From NCBI GenBank assembly GCA_037045355.1, contig JBAOHO010000026.1, forward strand, positions 62,001 to 126,000: a stretch of 64,000 nt of DNA. The letters are read 5' to 3'. Below the pieces are notes generated by a model. That model was not told the origin of the DNA and made no database searches. It worked only from the letters and a program-made list of their open reading frames with translations. The stretch is from Candidatus Nanopelagicales bacterium (GTDB lineage Bacteria; Actinomycetota; Actinomycetes; S36-B12; GCA-2699445). The position numbers and the translations under genes are program-made. Shown piece after piece: positions 44,449-51,669 of the stretch (the stretch's first letter is position 1; every line of letters begins with the position of its first letter).

Positions 44449-45525
44449 CTACAACGCACGCAGATCATCGAGGGTGTATCCGTCGAGTCCGAGCCCGGCC
44501 ATGGTGCGAGCTTGTTCGCTTTCATAGTCGCGACCCGTCACCACGGAGCTGAGTCGCAGCAGCGCGTCCATGTTGGGAGTCGCGACTCCGATCGCGCGCG
44601 CGAGGTCGGTCAGGAACACCAGACCGTAGCCGGCATCTTCGTTGAAGTAGCGGTAGTCGAGGCGGGGTTGGGCCTTGATCCCGCGGAAGCCGGGCGCCTC
44701 CGAGTAGCCGGTGCTGTAGTTGTTCACGGCCTGGTACCCCTGGGCGATGCCGAGTGCGGGATCTCGCAGGATGGAGACGTCGAGAGCGGCGGCGATGGCG
44801 AGGCGTTCGGTGTCGATCGCCTCGATGACTCTGCCGACGCCGTCCGTGACGCCTTCTTCGTAGAACAGGAAGTCTCCTCCGGTCCGCTCGATGAGTGCGA
44901 CATTGCACAGGGAAACGGCGGGGTGGATAACCGGGTTTCCGTTCTGCAAGGTGGTCTGCAGGACATTGGTTGCCTTCTCGATCTCGCCGTGAACGGGCTT
45001 GAGCATTTCGTAGACCTGCTCGGTGATGGCACCAGGCAGACCGGCGACGTAGTAGCCGCCCTTGAGCCGGTTGTAGACCGTGATGTGCGCGGGTGCCGTG
45101 AGACGGACGGCGTAGGGCAGTGTCGAGGTTTCGGCAATCAGCACGGTGGCGTCGTCCAGGGGTAGCCCTAGCGCCTGCTTGAAGACAATCGCTCCGGCGC
45201 AAGAACTCGGGCACACGACGAATGTCTGGCCAGGGCGAAGGTGGGGCTTGCAGGCTTCTGCGAACGGCCGTGTGCTGTAGGCGGGGCCCACCGCGAAAAC
45301 GAGGTCGGCATCCTGGACGACGGTGGCGATGTCGTGCCCGGCGTAGCTGATCGGCTGGAAGCCGTGAAGTTCGCCGTCGGCCGTTATCCCACCCCGATCG
45401 GCGACCGCGGCGATCGTGTCCGCGAACTGTTCGAAGTCGAACATGGAGACGTCGTGTCCAGCCTGAGCCCACTCAAATGCGATGGCGTGGGCGCCGTTGC
45501 CCGATCCCAGTACTGCGACCCTCAT
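44449..45525 (-). CDS. NAD/NADP octopine/nopaline dehydrogenase family protein
   Basis: 358 aa from ATG 45525 with an AAAGGGA site; an upstream extension passes through the whiB region and is a shadow. The Rossmann motif VAVLGSGNGAHAIAFEWAQ is at 3-21, and the C-terminal helical domain carries NPVIHPAVSLCNVALIERTG, the opine dehydrogenase substrate-binding region (N..HP motif). It should couple an amino acid and an oxo-acid reductively, or run the reverse reaction. No partner gene adjoins it. Confidence 0.8.
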   Translation of the reverse strand: MRVAVLGSGNGAHAIAFEWAQAGHDVSMFDFEQFADTIAAVADRGGITADGELHGFQPISYAGHDIATVVQDADLVFAVGPAYSTRPFAEACKPHLRPGQTFVVCPSSCAGAIVFKQALGLPLDDATVLIAETSTLPYAVRLTAPAHITVYNRLKGGYYVAGLPGAITEQVYEMLKPVHGEIEKATNVLQTTLQNGNPVIHPAVSLCNVALIERTGGDFLFYEEGVTDGVGRVIEAIDTERLAIAAALDVSILRDPALGIAQGYQAVNNYSTGYSEAPGFRGIKAQPRLDYRYFNEDAGYGLVFLTDLARAIGVATPNMDALLRLSSVVTGRDYESEQARTMAGLGLDGYTLDDLRAL

Positions 45526-45744
45526 GGTGTCCCTTTCGCTGCTGCGGCAGTCACGTATGCCGACCGTCTTGACCTCATAGTGCGACACGGACTCGCCATG
45601 ATTCGACTGGGACCAAGCTCGGCTCGGATCCACCACCACCGGAGTCCGCGACGCAGCGCTGCGGTTTGCCCCGCTGGTATGCCGGGTAAAGCGACAACAG
45701 AGAAGCTGGCCGAGCTTCCACCAATCCGATGGAGAGTCCCGCAG

Positions 45745-46044
45745 ATGAGCATCACGACTTCGGTCCCCGCCGTCACCCCGGCGGCCGTACCTCCGAGCCT
45801 GGGTTTCTGGGCCGAGCGGTCGGCATGTCTCTCGGTCGCCGATCCCGAGATCTTCTTTCCCAGTGAGTCCGATTCCCAACGCGCCAACCGCGCCAAGCAG
45901 GTATGCGCCATGTGCCCGGTCATGGATGTGTGCCTGGAGTACGCGATGCAGGTGTCGACGCTGGACGGCGTCTGGGGTGGCACCACGGCGCAGGAGCGTA
46001 AGCGCATGCGTCGGGCCCGGCGTCGGCGTTCCATGATGGCCTGA
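45745..46044 (+). CDS. whiB: WhiB-family Fe-S transcriptional regulator
   Basis: 99 aa. The four cluster ligands C28, C54, C57 and C63 are in the WhiB spacing, followed by the GVWGGTT turn (75-81) and a basic tail RKRMRRARRRR for DNA contact. Length and layout match single-domain Wbl proteins, which act with the main sigma factor. ATG 45745 is preceded by GGAGAG. It is divergent from the opine dehydrogenase-like gene. Which WhiB subclass it is cannot be decided by eye. Confidence 0.9.
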   Translation: MSITTSVPAVTPAAVPPSLGFWAERSACLSVADPEIFFPSESDSQRANRAKQVCAMCPVMDVCLEYAMQVSTLDGVWGGTTAQERKRMRRARRRRSMMA

Positions 46045-46056
46045 CCGTACGTCGGC

Positions 46057-46125
46057 CACCTCGTTCGTTTAGGCACCTCGTTCGTTCAGGCACATCGTTC
46101 GTTTTGGGCACATCGTTCGTTTTAG
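46057..46125. repeat. 17-nt tandem repeat, four copies
   Basis: CACCTCGTTCGTTTAGG-type units start at 46057, 46074, 46091 (18 nt) and 46109, beginning 13 nt after the whiB stop. Confidence 0.85.
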
Positions 46126-46145
46126 TAAGGTCCTCCCCTTCCTGT

Positions 46146-46194
46146 CTCGAGGGGGCTCGAGGGGGCTCGAGAGGGCTCGAGGAGGCTCGAGGGG
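46146..46194. repeat. 10-nt tandem repeat, five copies
   Basis: CTCGAGGGGG and variants at 46146, 46156, 46166, 46176 and 46186. Each contains CTCGAG. Confidence 0.85.
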
Positions 46195-46231
46195 CCTTCC
46201 TCCGTCCGACCCGGCGACCCGCGGCCCCCTC

Positions 46232-46303
46232 CTTCTCACCGGGAAGTTTCTGGTTCTTCTCACCGGGAAGTTACTGGTTCTTCTCACCGAGAAGTTTCTG
46301 GTT
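46232..46303. repeat. 24-nt tandem repeat, three copies
   Basis: Units at 46232, 46256 and 46280 share TTCTCACCGGGAAGTT and differ at single bases. It is the third of three unrelated arrays in the whiB-tetR gap, which otherwise holds no gene. Confidence 0.85.
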
Positions 46304-46334
46304 GCTGTCATCGACCCACCTCCCCGCGAAACTC

Positions 46335-46363
46335 TTGCCAGAAAAAACTAACACTGTTAGGGT
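46335..46363 (+). promoter_or_regulatory. tetR promoter with palindromic operator
   Basis: -35 TTGCCA (46335-46340), 17-nt spacer, -10 TAGGGT (46358-46363). The operator CTAACACTGTTAG (46348-46360; arms CTAACA/TGTTAG) covers the spacer and -10, as expected for autorepression by the TetR protein starting at 46373. The ATG is only 9 nt past the -10, so the mRNA is leaderless or nearly so. Confidence 0.65.
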
Positions 46364-46372
46364 TTCCGAACG

Positions 46373-46999
46373 ATGTTAGGAAAAGTAACTGCCGATGAGG
46401 CCGCTGACTGGCGCGAGCAGCGCCGTGTCGTAGCGCGGCGGACGATCATCGAACAGGCCTGGCTTCTCGCGGACGAACGTGGCCTGGACAGCTGGACCAT
46501 GCGCGAACTCGCTGAGGCCGTCGGGGTGCGTGCACCGTCCTTGTACGGACACTTCGACGGCAAGCCGGCAATCCTGGACGCGCTCTTCGCGGACGGATAC
46601 CGAGCCATGGACCAACTGCTCGAGGACACGGATACCGAATTCCCGGCCGACCTGTCCCAGCGCGATCGTCTCGTGGCGATGCTGACCGCATGGCTGGGTT
46701 TCTGCCAAGAGAGCCCGGCGCGTTACCGACTGATGTTCACATCGGCGATACCCGGGTGGCGCCCGTCGGATGACGCCTACGCCGTGTCCCAGGCGTCCTA
46801 CGCCACGATGGCTCGTCATCTGCAGGCAAACGGGATCACCCCCGGGGTCCGGTTGGATCTGTTCACCGCGGTGACATCAGGCATCGCTGCCCAACAGCTT
46901 GCGAACGATCCGGGCGGAGATCGTTGGGTGCGACTCATCGGCCACACCGTCGACATGTTCCTCAGTCACCTGTCAGCACTACCGGAGGAGAGATCATGA
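46373..46999 (+). CDS. TetR/AcrR-family transcriptional regulator
   Basis: 208 aa. The N-terminal helix-turn-helix (about 20-65) includes LDSWTMRELAEAVGVRAPSLYGHF, typical of TetR. The C-terminal part is a TetR ligand domain of the WHG-like kind. It probably binds the palindrome in its own promoter and so controls itself and the overlapping mycothiol-dependent-type enzyme gene (ATGA overlap at 46996). Ligand unknown. Confidence 0.85.
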   Translation: MLGKVTADEAADWREQRRVVARRTIIEQAWLLADERGLDSWTMRELAEAVGVRAPSLYGHFDGKPAILDALFADGYRAMDQLLEDTDTEFPADLSQRDRLVAMLTAWLGFCQESPARYRLMFTSAIPGWRPSDDAYAVSQASYATMARHLQANGITPGVRLDLFTAVTSGIAAQQLANDPGGDRWVRLIGHTVDMFLSHLSALPEERS

Positions 47000-47793
47000 C
47001 CGCATCGCGAGGAGACATCGTGGACTCGACGACAACACCACCGACAATCGTGCGCGGCAGCGACGCCGACGCTCTCGCGTTGGCCGCCTACGATCAACTG
47101 TCCACGCTGCTGTTGGAGTTGCGCCGACAGGACTGGGACGTGGTCACCGAGTGTCGCCCGTGGACGGTTCGGGACATGGTGGCCCATATGGTCGGCGCTG
47201 CCGAAGGCCATGCGTCGCTGCCCGTGATGATGCGCCAGACCGTCGGGGGTATGCGCCTCAAGAACGAGTTCGACGGCAACTCCCTGGACGCCATGAACGA
47301 GCTGCAGATCCGCAGTCAGAAGGATTCGAGCGGCCCCCAGTTGGCTGCCCGGATTCGTGACCTCGCGCCGCTTGCGGTGAGGGGTCGGCACCGGCGCGCG
47401 ACATGGATGGGCTTCGTCCCGATCCCCATCGACCCCACCGGCTCGACAGCGGGGTTCCCCGCCAAGGTCAGCATGGGCCACCTGTGCGCTGTCGTGCTGA
47501 CCCGCGATGTCTGGATGCACAAGTTCGACATCGCCCGAGCATTGGACATGACGCCGCCGATCGATGACACAGACACGAGAGTCGTCGCCGACGTCGCGGC
47601 GGAATGGCAGGGACAGCACAAACAGCCGGTGCGTCTGGAGTTGTCCGGACCCGCAGGCGGGAGTTACCAGTGGGGATCGGGCGGACCGATCCTGGACGTC
47701 GATGCCATCGACTTCTGTCGGGTGGTCGCCGGTCGCCGGCCCGACTCCACCGTGCCCGCCAGTCCTTTGCTGGACACCCGCATCCTCTTCTGA
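46996..47793 (+). CDS. maleylpyruvate isomerase-family, probable mycothiol-dependent enzyme
   Basis: 265 aa. The N-terminal DinB/MDMPI-type helical bundle shows WDVVTECRPWTVRDMVAHMVGAAEGH (about 49-74), whose His residues bind the metal; VVLTRDVWMHKFDIARAL supplies another. Family members use mycothiol as cofactor for isomerisation, transfer or detoxification. GGAGGAG precedes ATG 46996. Controlled with the upstream TetR gene; the substrate is unknown. Confidence 0.8.
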   Translation: MTASRGDIVDSTTTPPTIVRGSDADALALAAYDQLSTLLLELRRQDWDVVTECRPWTVRDMVAHMVGAAEGHASLPVMMRQTVGGMRLKNEFDGNSLDAMNELQIRSQKDSSGPQLAARIRDLAPLAVRGRHRRATWMGFVPIPIDPTGSTAGFPAKVSMGHLCAVVLTRDVWMHKFDIARALDMTPPIDDTDTRVVADVAAEWQGQHKQPVRLELSGPAGGSYQWGSGGPILDVDAIDFCRVVAGRRPDSTVPASPLLDTRILF

Positions 47794-47803
47794 GATGTCG
47801 CGG

Positions 47804-47823
47804 GGGTGGGGCCCATCCCACCC
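47804..47823. terminator. strong GC hairpin between convergent genes
   Basis: GGGTGGG-GCCCAT-CCCACCC gives seven perfect pairs, placed 11 nt after the + gene stop and ending 2 nt before the - gene stop. It could serve both strands. Confidence 0.55.
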
Positions 47824-47824
47824 G

Positions 47825-49423
47825 TTACCGGGAGTCCCGGCGAATCAGTGGCTCGTCGATCGTGCCGTCACCGTCGACGTCGATTCCGACGCGCAAGGGC
47901 TTGCCGGAGTCGCGCCACCGGCCGTAGGGGATGACGATGGCTTCGTTGGGCCGCACCGGGATGGGATCGCTGGTGGCGACGTCCGTTTGTGTTCGTCCGA
48001 TGCGCTTGACACGGAAGTCGAGCGTCGCGCGACGAGACGATGGCGACGCGAATCTGACGGTCTCCGCTTCCTGGTCGAGAGCCACGTCGACGTCGCCGCC
48101 GCGTCGTGGCAACCGAAGTCCACCGAACCGGAACTCATATGAGGCGTCGGGATCCTCGAAGGTGAGGAACAGATCAGGGGACGCGCCGAGGTCCGTGCCG
48201 TATGAGACTTCGTTGCCCACAGGATCGAACCAGATGTCGTCGACGGACCCGGGCTGCATGTCGATGTTCCCGGCCGAGAAACTGTAGCCCGGACGCACGA
48301 TCGTGACGTCGGTGTTCGCCGGCCGCCGCAGGTCACTTCCGTCGATGACGACAAGGAACGGTTCGTCGGCCGGCACGATCTCGACGGCCGGAACAGTCGC
48401 GTTGATGAAGTTGGTCGGCCGGAATGTCTCCTGGCCCGGGATCGGCCGACCCTTCTTGTCGGTCACACTCAACGCAACCCCGCGGTGATGGGCGCGTTGA
48501 TTGACGGAGACCATGCTGACGGCGGGTGCGCTGCCGAACGTCGGGTCGTCCGATTCGCTGTCGTCGTCAGCGTCGGAGGCGCCTGGGCAGAACGGGCACT
48601 GCTGTTGTCGCAGAGTCAGATCAACCGGCGTGAGTTCGATGGGGTTGTTCGGACCGCCCTCGTACAGTTCGGCCCGCTCACCGGGTTTCGTCTGGGCCCG
48701 GTAGGACCATTCGCCGGTGACCGGGTCGACCAGAATCAGGTTCTCCTGTTGCGGGTAGTTGTTGTCGTAGATGGCGATGGCTTTGGTTCCGTCGTCCTGG
48801 TCGCGGATGGCGTAGGGGGTTACGGCGTGACCTCCGGTCTGTTCTCCCCCCTTCATGCGGAAGATGCCGAAGATGAAGCCCTGACCCTGGCCCCAGGCCC
48901 GCTCCAGTTGATCGAGCAGCGCCTGACCGGTCAGGGTGGTCGCTGCGGTCTTCGTCGGCGGAGTTGCCTGGGTCGCCCAGATCTTGGCGAGTTCCCGCTG
49001 CAAGTCCGGGTTGTCGTCGATCGTCAGGTCGGCAGCATCCGGTCCGCCGAACTGCTGGGGATCTTCCTCTTGATCGAACAGTGCCCAGCTGAGTCCCGCC
49101 ATGCCGAAGCAGTGTCCGTCATCCATGGCATCGTTGATGCCCTCCATGTAGGTGCCGGCGGTGGCGCTCAGCACGCAACGCCCACCCTCATCGATCCGGG
49201 CGCAGACCTGATCGCCGAAGAGTTCGCGCATTGCCTGCGCATCGAGGTTCTCGTAGCCTTCCTCGTTGCCGTAGTTGGGGAAACTGAAGCTATTGGTCTG
49301 AATGTCGAATCCGCTGTCGGGCGTCGGCGTCGGCGACGAGTCGGGGCTTGTGCAGGCGGTCAAGGCCAGCAGAGTTGCCACCGCCAACAGCGCCGGTCCG
49401 CGCCTGCGGGTGGAGTCGGTCAT
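47825..49423 (-). CDS. lipoprotein with a papain-like Cys/His motif, function unknown
   Basis: 532 aa. The signal peptide ends in the lipobox LTAC (C24), so it is anchored outside the membrane. After a Ser/Pro/Thr linker, residues about 55-235 hold GHCFGMAGLSWALF (C105), GGHAVTPYAI (H199) and AIYDNNYP (D220/N221), a Cys...His...Asp/Asn order like papain-fold hydrolases or bilin/transglutaminase-like folds. A CPFC pair lies further on, and the C-terminal half is beta-rich. I do not recognise a named family. Starts at 49432 or 49435 are also possible. Confidence 0.65.
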   Translation of the reverse strand: MTDSTRRRGPALLAVATLLALTACTSPDSSPTPTPDSGFDIQTNSFSFPNYGNEEGYENLDAQAMRELFGDQVCARIDEGGRCVLSATAGTYMEGINDAMDDGHCFGMAGLSWALFDQEEDPQQFGGPDAADLTIDDNPDLQRELAKIWATQATPPTKTAATTLTGQALLDQLERAWGQGQGFIFGIFRMKGGEQTGGHAVTPYAIRDQDDGTKAIAIYDNNYPQQENLILVDPVTGEWSYRAQTKPGERAELYEGGPNNPIELTPVDLTLRQQQCPFCPGASDADDDSESDDPTFGSAPAVSMVSVNQRAHHRGVALSVTDKKGRPIPGQETFRPTNFINATVPAVEIVPADEPFLVVIDGSDLRRPANTDVTIVRPGYSFSAGNIDMQPGSVDDIWFDPVGNEVSYGTDLGASPDLFLTFEDPDASYEFRFGGLRLPRRGGDVDVALDQEAETVRFASPSSRRATLDFRVKRIGRTQTDVATSDPIPVRPNEAIVIPYGRWRDSGKPLRVGIDVDGDGTIDEPLIRRDSR

Positions 49424-49531
49424 GGCACCCATCATCCTCGGGCAGTCCTTCCGAGGCGAGTCACTCCTTGCGCAGCGTCTCCAAGGCGAGCGCCGATTCA
49501 CACGGGTGCGGGCGACGGTGGGCCCGGGTTC

Positions 49532-49537
49532 TACGCT
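49532..49537 (+). promoter_or_regulatory. -10 hexamer TACGCT, leaderless start
   Basis: Six nt separate it from ATG 49544. There is no ribosome-binding site. Confidence 0.5.
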
Positions 49538-49543
49538 GACGGT

Positions 49544-51610
49544 ATGACCCATGCGCGCCGGACCGTCGTGTCCTCACTCGTCGCCGGAATGCTTCTCGGC
49601 TCGTTGCTGCCAACCACGGGGGCCCACGCCGACGCCGAGTCCGGAGCCTTGGCGAGGTCGTCGGTCGAACCTGCCGCCAAGGGTCCGTGGGGGCATCGCC
49701 GATTCGCCATCGATCGCGGGAACATCGTCGACATCGGAGCACCCCACCGGGCGGAGTTCACGAGCGAGGCCACGCTTCCGACCAGCACGCGCGGGAATTC
49801 GGGCAAGACGAACTCGGGCAAGACACAGACGGGAAGGCGACCACTGCTCGTGTTCCTGCACGGCGCCCACCCCACGTGTTACAGCGCCACAGACAACGAC
49901 ACGATCTGGCCGTGTGCTCCGGGGTACGAGCCGATACCCAGCTACTGGGGATACCGCTACCTCGCTGATCGAATGGCGTCGCAGGGTTTCGCCTCGGTGA
50001 GCATCTCCGCCAATGGAGTCAATGGTCAAGAGGATTCGTTTTCCGACGGCGGCACCACGGCCCGAGCGCAATTGGTGGATCTGCATCTGCGGGCGATCAG
50101 ACGTTCTGCGAAAGGCGAGTCGGACAGGTATCCCCGGCGGTTCGCGCAGTCGGTCGATCTGTCGCAGGTAATGGTGATCGGCCACTCCCGGGGTGCCGCG
50201 GGAGTCGCCCAAGCCGGTGCGCAGGCGGCCCAGGAACAGCGCAGTTACCGCATCCGGGCGGCTGTCTCCTTGGCCGGGACAACGCAGGTCAAGCAGGCGG
50301 TCCCGGGTTTGCCGATCGTTGCCGTGCTCCCACAATGTGATGGCGATGTCATCGACCTCGAGGGGCAGTTGTTCGTCGATGTCGGCGCCCGAATCCCCGG
50401 TGACAATGCGTTGCGCAGCGCCATCTGGGTCCCGGGGGGGAACCACAACTTCCTGAACACGCAGTGGACCCCCGGACGATCAGTTGCGTTCGCCTGGAAC
50501 GACGCTGCCAAGCTGAACGACGAGCCCGGACCCTGTCACCAGAACCACCGGATCAACAGTGCCCAGGAAAGGCGGATCGCGCAATCGTATGTCGCGGCGA
50601 CCGCGCGCCTGTACCTTGCCGGGGATCAGCAGATGCTGCAGTTCCTCGACGGATCCGCGATTCGGCCAGGAGACGTCGGGAGAGTCGCCACCAGGAGCAG
50701 TGCCACAGGTGGTTCGGCGCTGCTGTTGGAACGGCGCTGGAACGGCCGAGTGCAGGCCTCCGGAGTGCGCGCCAGCACCGGACTGGGCCTGAAATCGGCC
50801 GAGAAGGTCGGCTGGAACGACGTCCAGACTCCGCATTGGCTGCCGGCGTTGCGGTTCCCGCAGCGATCCACCCGGCAGCGCGCGTTCGAGGTCAGTTGGC
50901 AACGCCGCGGGACCGCGCTGCACCGACTGAGCCGGGTCACCGACCTGCGCGGCTACGACCGGCTCCAGGCGAGAGTCGCTGCCGACAGCCTGGCGTGGCG
51001 CTCTGGCAGGGTCAGTCTGGCGCTGCGCGACTCGGCCGGAGTGACAGCCCGGGTGCCGGTCCCACACCGCCAACTGACGCGGTTCTCGCCCAAGATCCCT
51101 ATGCATCTGTGGGGGCAGTCGGTGTCAATACCGCTGCGGTCATTCACCGCGCAACAGCCCAAGCTCGATCTGCGCGAGGTGCGCTGGATCGGGTTGGCGC
51201 CGCGTTCGGGATCGGGGCGTGTCTGGGTGCTCGACGCGTGGGCGCGACACGCCGCGCCGTCCACGCCCCGAGCCGGGACGGCAGCCACCGTCCTCGCTGG
51301 TGGCGAGGCCAAGTGGTTGGGGGACGGATACCGTGTCACTCTGCGCCTGACCAGCGCGCGGTCGGCGCCGCACGCGACCAGGATCGATTACCACTTGTCC
51401 GGGTATGAGCACAGCGGCACGCTGTCGCGGGGCCATCTCACGTTGCCCGCGGGGCGTCGGATCGTGTCGCGCACATTCGTTGTCGCGGCGCGCAAGCCCG
51501 ATAACCGTTTGGTCGTGGCGACGTACCCCGACGAGTGGGGCCTGAATCTGACCGACTACGTCTGGCTGCCCGTCACGAATCCCCCCGGGACGGTCGGGGG
51601 CGGATCCTGA
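49544..51610 (+). CDS. secreted alpha/beta hydrolase
   Basis: 688 aa from ATG 49544 (an extension to 48485 only reads across the opposite-strand lipoprotein). Signal peptide to about 29. The alpha/beta fold shows LLVFLHGAHPTCYS (101-114), nucleophile S215 in VIGHSRGAAG, and a His in GGNHNFLNT as the likely catalytic base. The remaining ~300 residues are beta-rich and may bind substrate. It is an extracellular esterase or depolymerase-like enzyme. Substrate unknown. Confidence 0.8.
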   Translation: MTHARRTVVSSLVAGMLLGSLLPTTGAHADAESGALARSSVEPAAKGPWGHRRFAIDRGNIVDIGAPHRAEFTSEATLPTSTRGNSGKTNSGKTQTGRRPLLVFLHGAHPTCYSATDNDTIWPCAPGYEPIPSYWGYRYLADRMASQGFASVSISANGVNGQEDSFSDGGTTARAQLVDLHLRAIRRSAKGESDRYPRRFAQSVDLSQVMVIGHSRGAAGVAQAGAQAAQEQRSYRIRAAVSLAGTTQVKQAVPGLPIVAVLPQCDGDVIDLEGQLFVDVGARIPGDNALRSAIWVPGGNHNFLNTQWTPGRSVAFAWNDAAKLNDEPGPCHQNHRINSAQERRIAQSYVAATARLYLAGDQQMLQFLDGSAIRPGDVGRVATRSSATGGSALLLERRWNGRVQASGVRASTGLGLKSAEKVGWNDVQTPHWLPALRFPQRSTRQRAFEVSWQRRGTALHRLSRVTDLRGYDRLQARVAADSLAWRSGRVSLALRDSAGVTARVPVPHRQLTRFSPKIPMHLWGQSVSIPLRSFTAQQPKLDLREVRWIGLAPRSGSGRVWVLDAWARHAAPSTPRAGTAATVLAGGEAKWLGDGYRVTLRLTSARSAPHATRIDYHLSGYEHSGTLSRGHLTLPAGRRIVSRTFVVAARKPDNRLVVATYPDEWGLNLTDYVWLPVTNPPGTVGGGS

Positions 51611-51657
51611 CCGAGCCCGCCAACCGGTGCGGATCAGGACTTGGCGGACCTGGTCGC

Positions 51658-51663
51658 TAGCGT
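51658..51663 (+). promoter_or_regulatory. -10 hexamer TAGCGT, leaderless start
   Basis: Six nt separate it from ATG 51670 of the uvrD2-like gene. Confidence 0.5.
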
Positions 51664-51669
51664 TCCTTC

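Noticed and set aside
48485..49543. N-terminal extension of the secreted hydrolase by about 350 residues
   Set aside because: It runs antisense to the lipoprotein gene, and a signal peptide begins at 49544.
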